64,000 nt of DNA from CAMDMI01 sp044379485 (GCA_044379485.1 JBIPOE010000011.1:5636-69635), one strand, 5' to 3'. Counted from the stretch's first letter, positions 1 through 9,858 are shown. The notes: generated from the letters alone by a model not told the origin. Numbers and translations are program-made.

Positions 1-2519
1 GAATGCATGAATGCAGATTTGTCAAATCCATTTTTGGTGTAGGTTAAATTGTATGCAAGATTCAAATTCCAGGGAATATTAAAATCTACATACATATCTG
101 GGTTGGCATTTATAAAATCCAGTTCTCGTTCCTCCTGAGCACTCATGTTCTTTTTAGGCGATTTTTTCTTTTCTCTTGCCTTTGGGTTTAGGCTTGTGCT
201 CGTTGCAAGATTTAAAGAATTAAGCCTTCCTATTCCATTACCAGCTTTCCATGCATAAACAGGGGTTTTTCTTTGAGCTTTTATTTGATTCCCCTCCTGA
301 TCTAAAACTGGTGCCTGAAAAGAATACGGATCCACAACACCATTTAAGTTCACATTTAAGTTTCCAAATAGCGTTGTTCTTGCAGAAATATTGATGGGTG
401 CCAGTTGAAATGAATCTGCTGCCATATTGTATGAAGAGGCAATATTCAAATTATCAAGTAGGTTTATCTTTTTAAACGGTTCCTTTCCTGTCGTATCTTT
501 TCTGTTTTTCACCTTCAATTCAAATGTATTTGAAAGTGAAAAGTTAACAGACCCACTTTCACCTCTGGCTGGAGTTCCACCTAATACCGCGTTTGCAAAA
601 GGGCTAAGTCTTTCTGTTTTCCCAAACGAATCAATTTGTATTTCACGGGTCATTCCGTACTTTGGATCCGAAAGATCAGGTCTGTAACTAAACCCAATTG
701 TTGGATTTACAATATGTCGAAGGGCTTCAATTCCGGCTTTCTTTATAAAAAAAATGCCGTAAAGTCGTGTTTGAAACGAAACACTGCTGTTATAATTATA
801 AGCCCTTGAAAACTGCTGAATGGTGTCAATATCAAGTGCTTTTTTCTCCTTTATCCAATTGTAGTCAAGTCTTTGCAGATACCAATATTCATCATAATTA
901 AAACTGGGTGCCACCTGCAAATATTTAAGGAGGTTAAATGAGGTGGAAATAGGTACAGAATGTTTCATTCCATTTTTCATCCTGTCTAAAATAGGTTTGA
1001 AATTCTTTTGTTCAAAAGGCAAAATGCTGTCATTTAGCTTACTAGCTTCTTTAAGTATTGTTGCTCCTGAAAAAGCCTGTGCCGAAACTGGTGCATTGCT
1101 AATGGTATTTTGAGCTTGCATGGAGTAGGCAAAACTCACTTTTTCCCACCAACTTTTTCCTGAACTACTGCCCCTTTTAAATGGATAAATCCGGTTCATA
1201 TTCAGATTAAATGTAGGCAAGTCCATGTCGATTTGTTTGGTAACTACGTTTTGCTGCTGTCTTGCATTTATTCCCAGACTGAACGGTGTGTTCTTAAAAG
1301 TTTTGGAATAAGCTACGTTTGAAGAAAAGGTTGAGGACAAGTAGTTTTGTGTGCTAAAGGAGTTTCTATTGTTAAACGTGGAGGTTCCAAGATTAACCGA
1401 GGCCGAAAATGAAGAGGTTCCTCTTGTTTCAGGAATGTGACTCCACTGCAACCAGAAATCCTCCCCAACTGGTGTTAAATTATCATCTCCTGCCTTACGG
1501 TTTGAATATCTGACATCCAAATTTCCACTATAGCCGTACCGCTTTTTGTAATTGGCTAACACAGAAAGTCCGGTACTCCCTTTGGAATATATATCAGTTA
1601 ATATTCTGGCTTCGGCATAATCGTTTATATGCCAGTAATATCCACCGTTTCTAAGGAAAAAACCTCTGTCCACGGCTTCGCCATATGTAGGAACAATTAA
1701 ACCAGAAGAAGCACTTTGAGGTGTTGGAAATATGCCAAAACCAAAACCAAATGGCGTAGGTAATTCTTTAAAATGGATATTGAAAGGTCCGGTTACCATT
1801 TTCTTTCCCGGAATTACTTTGATTTTTGAAGCTTGAATATGAAAATGCGGATGTTCAAGATTGCAGGTTGTGTATTGTGCATTGCGAATATACATCTGAT
1901 TTTCAGGTGTTTTCTTTACTGATTCACCATGAATGTATCCCTCGCCTTGTTGGGTAACAATGCCTTGAATTTTTGCTCGTTTGCTTTTAAAATTGTAGGT
2001 CATTGAGTTGGCCTCATACTTCTCTGCGCCTTGGGTAAAAACTGGCTTCCCTTTTAACTTTCCCGTTGTATCTGGAAGACCCTTTGCAAAGGCAACATTT
2101 TTAATCAAGTCGATTTCCACATATTCTGCAGTTAAAGTTAAATTGGTGTATTCCACTTTGGCATTATGGAATAGGTAAACTTTGGAAACTGAGGCGTCGT
2201 ATATAACAGAATCTTCTGCAGTATATTTAACCTCATCCTGAAGGTCTCCACTAGAGGAGGTAACATCTGTTGAATCAATAAAAAGCGAATCACTAACCAA
2301 TGAGTCCAGATTTTTAACAGTATCTACTTGTATGGCTATGGGCTTAATCTTAATTTCAGATGGAGCACTTTTAGTTTTTTTTGGCGTGGGCTTTGTTTTT
2401 TTTCCCACAGAGCTTTTGGACGTTTTGGGTTTTGTTCCTTTTGGTTTAACCTGTGCCTCCACCCAAAACGGCAATAGCCCAAAAAATAAAAGGAGAACTA
2501 ATAAACAGATGCGGAACAA
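1..2519 (-). CDS. lptD: LptD-like LPS assembly outer-membrane protein (3' end outside window)
   Basis: This open frame runs off the left edge, so the C-terminal part of the protein is missing; about 839 codons are visible. The N-terminus is a hydrophobic signal sequence ending near VEAQ, followed by a Lys/Pro/Thr-rich linker. A periplasmic OstA/LptA-like beta-jellyroll follows (typical phrases: VEYTNLTLTAEYVEID, TYNFKSKRAKIQG, GEGYIHGE). The rest is a long beta-barrel with alternating aromatic strands and the phrase FGFGIFPTPQSASSGLIVPTYGE. LptD is the outer-membrane translocon that places LPS in the outer leaflet. No in-frame ATG is present between the upstream TAA and the signal sequence, so a TTG at 2517-2519 is the best start. 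It is divergent from the amidase gene at 2581, leaving about 60 bases for both promoters. The family call is based on domain order and Bacteroidota-style motifs. Confidence 0.88.
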   Translation of the reverse strand, partial: MFRICLLVLLLFFGLLPFWVEAQVKPKGTKPKTSKSSVGKKTKPTPKKTKSAPSEIKIKPIAIQVDTVKNLDSLVSDSLFIDSTDVTSSSGDLQDEVKYTAEDSVIYDASVSKVYLFHNAKVEYTNLTLTAEYVEIDLIKNVAFAKGLPDTTGKLKGKPVFTQGAEKYEANSMTYNFKSKRAKIQGIVTQQGEGYIHGESVKKTPENQMYIRNAQYTTCNLEHPHFHIQASKIKVIPGKKMVTGPFNIHFKELPTPFGFGFGIFPTPQSASSGLIVPTYGEAVDRGFFLRNGGYYWHINDYAEARILTDIYSKGSTGLSVLANYKKRYGYSGNLDVRYSNRKAGDDNLTPVGEDFWLQWSHIPETRGTSSFSASVNLGTSTFNNRNSFSTQNYLSSTFSSNVAYSKTFKNTPFSLGINARQQQNVVTKQIDMDLPTFNLNMNRIYPFKRGSSSGKSWWEKVSFAYSMQAQNTISNAPVSAQAFSGATILKEASKLNDSILPFEQKNFKPILDRMKNGMKHSVPISTSFNLLKYLQVAPSFNYDEYWYLQRLDYNWIKEKKALDIDTIQQFSRAYNYNSSVSFQTRLYGIFFIKKAGIEALRHIVNPTIGFSYRPDLSDPKYGMTREIQIDSFGKTERLSPFANAVLGGTPARGESGSVNFSLSNTFELKVKNRKDTTGKEPFKKINLLDNLNIASSYNMAADSFQLAPINISARTTLFGNLNVNLNGVVDPYSFQAPVLDQEGNQIKAQRKTPVYAWKAGNGIGRLNSLNLATSTSLNPKAREKKKSPKKNMSAQEERELDFINANPDMYVDFNIPWNLNLAYNLTYTKNGFDKSAFMH

Positions 2520-2580
2520 AGCAGTGTGGTGAGCGAAGGATTTTGCAATTTTGGCACAAAATTAAGACATAGCGGCGCCA

Positions 2581-3372
2581 ATGCCAATTCAAACGATCAG
2601 ACTTACCGTTTTATTGTGGATTATTTCACTTTTTATTGCTGTTTTTTTCAGTTTTAAGGAATATGATAAAAAATACCGGCTAAAAACCATTGTCCTCGAT
2701 GCTGGGCATGGTGGAAAAGATCCTGGGACTCACGGAAAAAAAACCAAAGAAAAGGATGTTGTATTGGCAGTTGTCCAGAAATTAGGAAAGCTCATTAAAG
2801 TAAAGTATCCTGAAATAAAGGTTGTTTACACCAGGACCACGGATAAATTTATTGAATTGAATGAACGTTCCAGTATAGCCAACCGGAATAACGCCGATCT
2901 TTTTATTTCAATTCATTGCAATTCTGGCCCTGCACATATTTGTGGATCTGAGACTTACGCAATGGGACTTCATACCTCGGAGGGGAATCTTAGAGTCGCA
3001 AAAAGGGAAAATGCGGTTATTTTAAAAGAAGATGACTATTTGAAAAAATATGGCGGATTCGATCCCAATTCGCCTTTAGCGCATATTTTCTTTGCCAATG
3101 TGCAAAATGTATTTTTGGATAGGTCTCTTTCCTTCGCACAAAAAGTAGAGCAACAATTTGAGAATCAGGATGGTAAAACTAGCAGAGGGGTAAAGCAGGC
3201 AGGTTTTTTGGTTTTATGGAAAACTTCTATGCCTGCAGTTTTAATTGAGCTTGGATACCTGACACACAACAAAGAGGAGAAAACCCTTCATGGTGAGGAT
3301 GGGCAAAATGCAGCAGCCAAAGGTATATTGAAGGCTATAAGTAAATATAAAGAGGGCTTGGAAGAGAAATAG
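2581..3372 (+). CDS. N-acetylmuramoyl-L-alanine amidase (Amidase_3, membrane-anchored)
   Basis: This 263-residue protein belongs to the zinc-dependent Amidase_3 family (AmiC/CwlV type), which cuts the bond between N-acetylmuramic acid and the stem peptide in peptidoglycan. Residues 8-25 are one hydrophobic helix that should act as an uncleaved signal anchor placing the enzyme in the periplasm. Zinc ligands are visible: His43 in LDAGHGG, Glu57 in KEKD and His112 in SIHCNS. The catalytic Glu is near 223 in VLIELGYLTH. TRTTD at 84-88 is also characteristic. It is divergent from lptD, a pairing that links two envelope functions. The next gene is convergent, so this is probably a single-gene transcript. 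Confidence 0.93.
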   Translation: MPIQTIRLTVLLWIISLFIAVFFSFKEYDKKYRLKTIVLDAGHGGKDPGTHGKKTKEKDVVLAVVQKLGKLIKVKYPEIKVVYTRTTDKFIELNERSSIANRNNADLFISIHCNSGPAHICGSETYAMGLHTSEGNLRVAKRENAVILKEDDYLKKYGGFDPNSPLAHIFFANVQNVFLDRSLSFAQKVEQQFENQDGKTSRGVKQAGFLVLWKTSMPAVLIELGYLTHNKEEKTLHGEDGQNAAAKGILKAISKYKEGLEEK

Positions 3373-3385
3373 CCATTTGGAACTA

Positions 3386-5476
3386 TTACTTTAAAAAATT
3401 CGGATCAATTAAAAAGGCAGTATATCGTCCTTTTTCTATTCGGATAGAATCTTTAATTATAGGTTTTAAATAATTTGTGTTAGACCTTGCGATGTTGTCC
3501 GACACAAAAACCAAATGAATATCGTTCTGCTTTATGAATTTTTTTTGGATAAAAATAAAGCCAGAATCCTTTGAAAATTGAATTTCTTTTTTGTAAAAAC
3601 TGTTGAAAGTAAAACGTTCTACATAGGAATTTAGCCCTGCATCTTTGAAATTCAAACTATCTTTCTTTGTCATTAGATCTATTGAAATCCAGGCACTTGT
3701 AACTGAATCAGAATATTGTAAGAACTCATGCCCAATCATGCTTGATGCTAAAAAGGGCGAGTTTGTTAAAATGTTAAAATGAACAGCTCTATGATTTGGC
3801 ATCACTTTAAACCAACTTTTAATTTTGATGGCTGTTTCCTCCTTATCGATTATCGGTTGGCACTCTCTTTCCAGGTTGTATTTTAAATTAAATAGGTTGA
3901 AGATAATAATTATGCCAGAGATGAATATAAACAGGTTCTTGTTTTTAATTTCGGTCGTTGAAATTAAAATCCCTAAATATATTGGAAGGGCACAATAAAA
4001 AAATAATATAAATATTTGAGAAAGATCAATTACAAATGAGAAACAAATTATGGCACTAAAGAGGCCAATTGTTGTAATGGTAATTTGTAAATTTTCCTTA
4101 ATGAGAGGATTGTAAATTATTTTTTTGAGTGAAAATATAATTAATACAAATAATGTGATATAGAATAATGCTTTACCTACTGGTAATTCATATAAAAAAA
4201 AAGGAAATGCAGAAAGTATTGCAAAAAATAACAATATTTTCCTTGATGGTTTTTTAATAATAAAAAATATTAAAATGAAAGAGATTAATATTGTTAAATA
4301 AGTGAATTCGATAGTTTGAATTATAAAAAAACTTATGCCTCTTGGCAAAAAATATGGATCTGATTTATTGCTATCAATGAATTTTGTAATGAAATTAACT
4401 TTATCGCCGTGTATTTCCCCATTACCATTAATAGAATAAAAGATAAAAAGGGAGCCTAAAATTAAAATTGAAAGAAACCATTTGAAGTCAAATTTATTAA
4501 TCAGAAATCCTACAAAACTATAGAGAATAGTAAATGGAACGTAGGTTATTGAAATGATCGGTAAAAGGCTTGTTATTAGATATTTATAGTTGTTTTTTAA
4601 ATTTTGAAGACAAATAAGAGGTGCAACAAATATCATAGAAATACAAAGCTTTATGCCGAAATAACTTGATAAAATATGTGGGCCGGCATCATTTAAAAAC
4701 ACCTTTTGAAATGCAAAGTGCTTTAAGATTTGAACTAAAAATTCTGGGAGATTTTTAAATATTACTTCATCTAAAATGGTATATCTCAGGCACAAAAACA
4801 AACAAGAAGTTAGTAAAAGAACTTGATAATTTTTCCATTTTGAAAAGTACCTGATTACCAATGCTCCTGAGCCAACTGCCATTGCCTGGAAAAGAGGGAC
4901 TACGGATAAATGATAAGTTTGATAGGTATTGAGCTTAGAAAAAAATTTCAAAAAGATGGCTAAATAAAACTCAAAATAGTGATAAGGTTTTATCGCCACA
5001 TCCTGACCAAACATTCCCCTTTCTAACTCTAAAAACCAGGTTTCTTTTCTAATTTTTAAGAGCAAATTAATTTGTGAAGTATAAGAAAAGTCGTCAAACG
5101 CAGTAGTACCAATCAGATTAGTTCCAGGTGTTAATATATTTAATGCCTTTAATAAAAAAAATACTATAAAAAATGGAATATAAAACAGAAGAGTCTTATG
5201 TATTGCTTTAAATCTATCTTTATCTGGTTTATAACTGATCCATGGTAGTATTAGGAATATAGCTATAATAAATATGGTTTTAAATCCCATAAGTAAAATT
5301 GCTATGATACTACTAGTTAAGGTTAGAAAAACCGGCAGTCCAATTAGTACATTAAGGACATCGGTATTTTCCTGATTAGAATTTGATTTTTTTGTAATTA
5401 GTAATGCACCTACTAAAAAAAATAATAAAATAAGTACATTTATTGCCCCAACACAAAAAATATCAATGTAGTTCAT
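3386..5476 (-). CDS. Polytopic membrane protein of unknown function
   Basis: This 696-residue protein has roughly 13-15 hydrophobic segments across residues 1-520. A soluble, probably periplasmic domain of about 170 residues follows, from around CQPIIDKEE onward. I do not recognise the family with confidence. The layout, with many membrane spans, an early acidic loop (DDFSY near 125) and a C-terminal globular tail, resembles lipid-linked-sugar-dependent GT-C glycosyltransferases or O-antigen/teichoic polymer proteins, but no diagnostic motif is present. The coding sequence is visibly more AT-rich than its neighbours, which suggests acquisition or relaxed constraint. It lies downstream of trpB in the position where trpA often sits and is read in the same direction; about 43 bases separate them. 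Confidence 0.75.
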   Translation of the reverse strand: MNYIDIFCVGAINVLILLFFLVGALLITKKSNSNQENTDVLNVLIGLPVFLTLTSSIIAILLMGFKTIFIIAIFLILPWISYKPDKDRFKAIHKTLLFYIPFFIVFFLLKALNILTPGTNLIGTTAFDDFSYTSQINLLLKIRKETWFLELERGMFGQDVAIKPYHYFEFYLAIFLKFFSKLNTYQTYHLSVVPLFQAMAVGSGALVIRYFSKWKNYQVLLLTSCLFLCLRYTILDEVIFKNLPEFLVQILKHFAFQKVFLNDAGPHILSSYFGIKLCISMIFVAPLICLQNLKNNYKYLITSLLPIISITYVPFTILYSFVGFLINKFDFKWFLSILILGSLFIFYSINGNGEIHGDKVNFITKFIDSNKSDPYFLPRGISFFIIQTIEFTYLTILISFILIFFIIKKPSRKILLFFAILSAFPFFLYELPVGKALFYITLFVLIIFSLKKIIYNPLIKENLQITITTIGLFSAIICFSFVIDLSQIFILFFYCALPIYLGILISTTEIKNKNLFIFISGIIIIFNLFNLKYNLERECQPIIDKEETAIKIKSWFKVMPNHRAVHFNILTNSPFLASSMIGHEFLQYSDSVTSAWISIDLMTKKDSLNFKDAGLNSYVERFTFNSFYKKEIQFSKDSGFIFIQKKFIKQNDIHLVFVSDNIARSNTNYLKPIIKDSIRIEKGRYTAFLIDPNFLK

Positions 5477-5519
5477 TTGCTAAATTTGCCTTCAGGTTTG
5501 ATGAATAAACGAAATAATA

Positions 5520-6719
5520 TTATCCAGTATATTGATCAATAAATTTGGTATAAGTACCCAAATCCTTATCTCCTCTTCCAGATAAACACAAAACTACCAC
5601 GTCACCTCTATTGAAGTTTACCCTGTCAAAAACTGCCAAAGCGTGGGCTGTTTCCAAGGCTGGAATAATACCCTCTGTGCGGCTTAGGTCAAAAGCAGCC
5701 TGCATGGCTTCGTTATCTGTAGCGGCTACAAATTCTCTTCTGTGGCTTGTAAACAAATGTGCATGCATGGGTCCGATTCCAGGATAATCCAATCCGGCGG
5801 AAATTGAATAAGGTTCAATTGCTTGTCCGTCAGAGTTTTGCATGAGTATTGTTTTTGAGCCATGCAAAATCCCATCTTTTCCTAAGGCAGTAGTTGCAGC
5901 GGATTGGCCAGAGTAAATTCCTTTTCCCGCAGCTTCTACGGCTATCAATCTTACAGATGGTTCTTCCAGAAAATGGAAGAATGTACCTGCAGCATTGCTT
6001 CCTCCAACACAAGCCATAACCGCCTCTGGTAATTCTGAGCCAGTTTCAGATAAAAGTTGTTTTCTTATTTCCTCAGAGATAACTGACTGAAAACGAGCTA
6101 CCATATCCGGATAAGGATGGGGCCCAACAACTGAACCAATTATATAATGGGTGTCTTCCGGATGATTAATCCAATGACGCATTGCTTCATTTGTTGCGTC
6201 TTTTAAGGTTTGGCTTCCACAGGTTGCTGGCACAACTTTGGCCCCTAACATCCGCATTCTATCCACATTTGGTTTTTGTCTTTCCATATCGTGTTTGCCC
6301 ATATACACAATACACTCCATGCCCATCAAAGCGCAAACTGTTGCAGTTGCTACGCCATGTTGACCAGCACCTGTTTCCGCTACGATTTTATGTTTGCCTA
6401 AATGCCTGGCAATCAATATTTGCCCTATCGTATTGTTGATTTTATGAGCCCCGGTATGACAAAGATCTTCCCTTTTAAGAAAAAGTCTGATTCCCCATTT
6501 TTCCGATAATTTTTTGGATTCATACAAAGGGGTTGGCCTTCCTGCAAAATCCCGTAATAATTTCCTGAATTCTAATTGGAATTCGGGTAAATCCATCAGC
6601 AAACGGTAGTTAAGTCTTAACTCTTCTACATTTGGATACAGCATTTCAGGAATAAATGCTCCGCCAAAGTCGCCATAGTAACCATTAAGGTCAACCTCAA
6701 ATTTTGATTCTATCGCCAT
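5520..6719 (-). CDS. trpB: Tryptophan synthase beta chain
   Basis: This 399-residue PLP enzyme condenses indole with L-serine to give tryptophan, normally in an alpha2-beta2 complex with TrpA. The Schiff-base lysine is Lys93 in HTGAHKINN. Other family signatures are GRPTPLYES near 60, ETGAGQHGVATA, the phosphate-binding glycine run CVGGSNAAG and the C-terminal LCLSGRGDKD. The length is normal for TrpB1. Its ATG lies four bases after the stop of trpF, so the two are co-transcribed. No trpA follows it. Confidence 0.98.
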   Translation of the reverse strand: MAIESKFEVDLNGYYGDFGGAFIPEMLYPNVEELRLNYRLLMDLPEFQLEFRKLLRDFAGRPTPLYESKKLSEKWGIRLFLKREDLCHTGAHKINNTIGQILIARHLGKHKIVAETGAGQHGVATATVCALMGMECIVYMGKHDMERQKPNVDRMRMLGAKVVPATCGSQTLKDATNEAMRHWINHPEDTHYIIGSVVGPHPYPDMVARFQSVISEEIRKQLLSETGSELPEAVMACVGGSNAAGTFFHFLEEPSVRLIAVEAAGKGIYSGQSAATTALGKDGILHGSKTILMQNSDGQAIEPYSISAGLDYPGIGPMHAHLFTSHRREFVAATDNEAMQAAFDLSRTEGIIPALETAHALAVFDRVNFNRGDVVVLCLSGRGDKDLGTYTKFIDQYTG

Positions 6720-6723
6720 ATAT

Positions 6724-7350
6724 TCAGGAATTCCAATGTGAAAAAAATGTTTTGACTTGGTCTAAATTCTTTATACCAGTTTCTGATTCAAACTTTGAGT
6801 TGATATCAAAACCAAGAAAAGGTAAATCTTTTAAAAATTCTGGTAAATAAAGGAAATCCGGACCAATTACACCTGAAAGCCAAAAAGGTTTTTCGAAAGG
6901 ATATGTTTTTAAAACATTGTGTTCAAACTTTTGACCCGTTCCGCCATATTGGGGATATGCGGTATCAAAAAGAAAGGCATCCCAGTCTAAAAGCCAATTT
7001 TTCATCATTTCCCAATTTGGATCTTCTGATTGTAAACCAAAAATTTTCCAAACCTCTAAATTGTTGTTTTTTAGTGTTTTGCCTAATTCGGGTGATTCAT
7101 TACCATGAAGTTGTACACAGTCTAAAGTTAGAATCCTGGCAATTCTAAGAATTTCATTTTCATTTACAAAAACACCAACCCTTTTAATATCCTTTGGAAT
7201 CTGTTTTAAAACCTTGTTCACCAACACAACTTCAGCTTTTCTTTTTGAATCCTCAAAAAATATAAAGCCCATATAGTCAAGATTTAAGCCAACTAATGTT
7301 TCTATATTTTCCTTATTTGTAAGGCCGCAAACTTTAATGGATATAGGCAA
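6724..7350 (-). CDS. trpF: Phosphoribosylanthranilate isomerase
   Basis: This 208-residue TIM-barrel enzyme performs the Amadori rearrangement of phosphoribosylanthranilate in tryptophan synthesis. The family start IKVCGLTNKEN (residues 5-15) carries the catalytic cysteine. LDCVQLHGNE is the conserved strand-4 motif, LFDTAYPQYGGTGQKF contains the catalytic Asp and the phosphate-binding loop, and LSGVIGP and FDINSKFE are the closing motifs. It is the first gene of a trpF-trpB pair. No other trp gene is in the window, so the pathway is split in this genome. Confidence 0.95.
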   Translation of the reverse strand: MPISIKVCGLTNKENIETLVGLNLDYMGFIFFEDSKRKAEVVLVNKVLKQIPKDIKRVGVFVNENEILRIARILTLDCVQLHGNESPELGKTLKNNNLEVWKIFGLQSEDPNWEMMKNWLLDWDAFLFDTAYPQYGGTGQKFEHNVLKTYPFEKPFWLSGVIGPDFLYLPEFLKDLPFLGFDINSKFESETGIKNLDQVKTFFSHWNS

Positions 7351-7445
7351 TTTGAACTTTCAGATTTCAACTGCAAATTTAGACTTAAATACCTTTTTAA
7401 TAGATTTAAACATGGTTTTTCCTTAAATTATTAACAGTATTACTT

Positions 7446-8648
7446 TTATCCTGTTTTACGAATTTGCAAAAAGCTCATAAAAAAACTGAATGTCCCAACC
7501 TGAAAAGCCAATAAAATTGAGGTAACAGCAGGTATAACTTTTCTGAGAACGACCTGAGGGTTTAGCGGTCCAAAGTGTTGAACCTCCCAAATCTGAAGGG
7601 CAGAAACAGAAAATCCAATTCCTAAAATCAAAAACCCCAAAGCCATAAGTAAACCTCTTTCCAGTTGAAACCAGGCAAGATCAATACCAGAAGTTTGAAT
7701 ATATAAACCTTCCCGTCTTGCAAAGGCCTGGCTTAGTAAATAAAAGGCAATCAGTTGAAAACCAATTAGAACCAAAGCAGATGTATATAACAAGGTATGC
7801 ACATCCAGCCGGAGTGATTGGAAAGGCAGTTCAGATTTTAAAAGCAAGGTTGAAAACAACATGCCAAAAAAAACAAAGGTTAAGCCTGGATAATAAAACA
7901 ACCAACGAGGGCTAAACAATAATAAAAACCTCAGATGCCGCCAGCCATCTCTCCATGTATTCAAATGTGGAGGTCTTCCTCTTCCGTCTTTGTACAATTT
8001 TATGGGTACCTCTTTTGATTTTAATTGAAGAAGTGAGGCTTTAACCACCATTTCTGAGGCAAACTCCATTCCAGCTGTATTGGGATTCATTTTTTCAAAG
8101 GCTTCGCGTGTAAAACCTCGCATGCCACAATGAAAATCCCCAAATCCATTTTGAAAAAATAGCCGGCCAATAAATGAAAGAACAGGATTTCCCAGATATT
8201 GATGCAGCCAGGGCATGGCTCCATTTTCAATTCCACCAACAAATCGGTTGCCGATTACAAACTCAGTTCCGTTTTTCCATTCGTTTAAAAATGGTTCAAT
8301 TTCCAGAAAATTGTAGCTGTCGTCCCCATCTCCCATAATGATAAATTCACCACTTGAAGCCAAAATTCCACCACATAGAGCAGCACCATATCCAATTTGA
8401 CTGATTGTAACAACTTGAGCACCTGCATTTTCGGCAATTTTTTGGGAACCATCAGTGCTTCCATTATCTGCGACTATAACTTCTCCTGAAACTTTGTTTT
8501 CAAGCAATGCTTGTTTTGCCTTTGCCACACAAATGCCAATTGTATTTGCTTCATTTAAGCAAGGGATTACAATGGATATCTCAGGATTCAAATTGGAAAT
8601 AATTAGCCTTTTTGTGCTGCAAAAAATGAAACTGATTTCTGGAAACAA
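7446..8648 (-). CDS. Family 2 glycosyltransferase with C-terminal membrane helices (dolichol-phosphate mannosyltransferase-like)
   Basis: The 400-residue protein has a GT-A catalytic domain (residues about 22-250) followed by about four transmembrane segments (about 245-395). Motifs seen are IVIPCLNEANT at 26-36, the nucleotide-contact ADNGSTDGS at 60-68, and the metal-binding GDGDD at 106-110. DFHCGMRGF and KDGRGRPPHLNTWRDGWRH are typical of polyprenol-phosphate mannose/glucose synthases. It probably charges undecaprenyl phosphate with a sugar at the inner membrane for envelope glycan or protein glycosylation. The first 20 residues before NPEISIVIPC are unusual, so the true start may lie a little downstream, but no other ATG precedes the domain. 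Confidence 0.9.
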   Translation of the reverse strand: MFPEISFIFCSTKRLIISNLNPEISIVIPCLNEANTIGICVAKAKQALLENKVSGEVIVADNGSTDGSQKIAENAGAQVVTISQIGYGAALCGGILASSGEFIIMGDGDDSYNFLEIEPFLNEWKNGTEFVIGNRFVGGIENGAMPWLHQYLGNPVLSFIGRLFFQNGFGDFHCGMRGFTREAFEKMNPNTAGMEFASEMVVKASLLQLKSKEVPIKLYKDGRGRPPHLNTWRDGWRHLRFLLLFSPRWLFYYPGLTFVFFGMLFSTLLLKSELPFQSLRLDVHTLLYTSALVLIGFQLIAFYLLSQAFARREGLYIQTSGIDLAWFQLERGLLMALGFLILGIGFSVSALQIWEVQHFGPLNPQVVLRKVIPAVTSILLAFQVGTFSFFMSFLQIRKTG

Positions 8649-8723
8649 ATGAAACTGAATTTATTTGAAGCCATTGGAATAATTTCAAAGTGTGAAAACA
8701 AGTTGATTATGAGCCTTTAAAGT

Positions 8724-9584
8724 TTAAACTTCAGTTTTTAAAAGCATTTCAGTTCCGCTTATTTCTTCCTCAAAAGGCCTGAGCAATGGCGCTGAAAGCA
8801 TTGTGGTGAGCTTTTCCTTCAAATCATTTACATTTAAATTGTGTTCTAAAAGTCCGTCATGGGCTATGGACATTTGCCCTGTTTCTTCAGAAACTACCAA
8901 AACAACTGCGTCCGTCATTTCAGAAAGTCCCAAAGCCGAACGGTGCCGAAGGCCAAAATTTGGAGGTAAGTCCTGATTTTCGGAAACTGGAAGAATACAT
9001 CGAGCAGCTTTAATCCGACCTTTTGCAATGATTACCGCCCCATCATGCAAAGGACTGGTTTTTACAAAAATGCTCTGCAAAAGTCTTTTAGAAAGAACTG
9101 CATCAATTGAATCGCCGGTTTCGGCATAAAATTTCAATTCTGTACTTCTGGCAAAAACAATAAGCGCACCTGAATGGGTTTGACTCAAGGCTTTGGCCGC
9201 TTCTATTACAGGTAAAAGTTGCAAATGGTCCCGGTTGGCTGATCCGGAAAAAATATTTCTAAACAGCCCTTCCTCTGATATGATGGAGGATTTGCCAATT
9301 AACAAAAGTATTTTTCTGATTTCCTGTTGAAACAATATTAGAGCAGCCAATCCACCAACACCTACAAATTGGCCTAAAATTCCACTCAGCATTTCCATGC
9401 CAAGAGAATTTACAATCTGATAAATGACATAAATTGAAATGATGCCAATAAAAATTTTGAGGGCTACTGAACCCCTTATCAGCTTATAAATCTGATACAC
9501 CAAATAGGCAACCAGCAGGATATCGATGAGGTCGATCCAGCGGAAGTTGAGGAATCCTATAGCGAGGCAAAAAGGCATGAACAA
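8724..9584 (-). CDS. cdaA: Diadenylate cyclase CdaA (c-di-AMP synthase)
   Basis: This 286-residue protein has three N-terminal transmembrane helices (about residues 17-35, 41-60 and 70-87) followed by a DAC/DisA_N domain. It makes c-di-AMP from two ATP at the cytoplasmic face of the membrane. The catalytic DGA motif is at 181-183 within SPLHDGAVII and the RHR motif at 213-215 within GLRHRSALG; both are intact. The length and topology match CdaA rather than DisA or CdaS. It is transcribed divergently from the TetR-like gene. folP, a frequent upstream neighbour in other Bacteroidota, is not here. Confidence 0.96.
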   Translation of the reverse strand: MFMPFCLAIGFLNFRWIDLIDILLVAYLVYQIYKLIRGSVALKIFIGIISIYVIYQIVNSLGMEMLSGILGQFVGVGGLAALILFQQEIRKILLLIGKSSIISEEGLFRNIFSGSANRDHLQLLPVIEAAKALSQTHSGALIVFARSTELKFYAETGDSIDAVLSKRLLQSIFVKTSPLHDGAVIIAKGRIKAARCILPVSENQDLPPNFGLRHRSALGLSEMTDAVVLVVSEETGQMSIAHDGLLEHNLNVNDLKEKLTTMLSAPLLRPFEEEISGTEMLLKTEV

Positions 9585-9730
9585 AATTTTCGGTTGAAAC
9601 TAGAAAGAAAAATTCACATAGCAGCAAATCCTCTGATTGTTCCATCGGTTTTTTTGAAAAAGTGATAAAAAAGAGCTAGATTTTTTTTAAAAACTCAAGC
9701 GCTCAGGTTTTCAAGGTCCAAAAATGAAAA

Positions 9731-9756
9731 AAGAGCCTAATTCCAATTAGGCTCTT
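9731..9756. terminator. Perfect 12-bp stem-loop with T-tract, in a divergent intergenic region
   Basis: AAGAGCCTAATT (9731-9742) pairs perfectly with 9745-9756, with a minimal loop, and runs into a short T-rich tract on the plus strand (also A-rich upstream, so it can act in both directions). It has the form of an intrinsic terminator. It sits between two divergent genes (cdaA and the TetR-like gene), where no coding transcript should end, so it may end a small untranslated RNA or be a leader attenuator for the TetR-like gene. Confidence 0.6.
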
Positions 9757-9858
9757 TTGTTTTAAAAATAATGTTTGCGCAGACTTCAAACTTTTTGTCC
9801 TTTCAGACGTTAATTGGAGGCTGTCGTAAGCACGAGTTTTATTTATTATTTTTCCGGC

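Noticed and set aside
427..687. Plus-strand 86-codon frame inside lptD
   Set aside because: It lies fully antisense to the continuous LptD reading frame and has no family motif.
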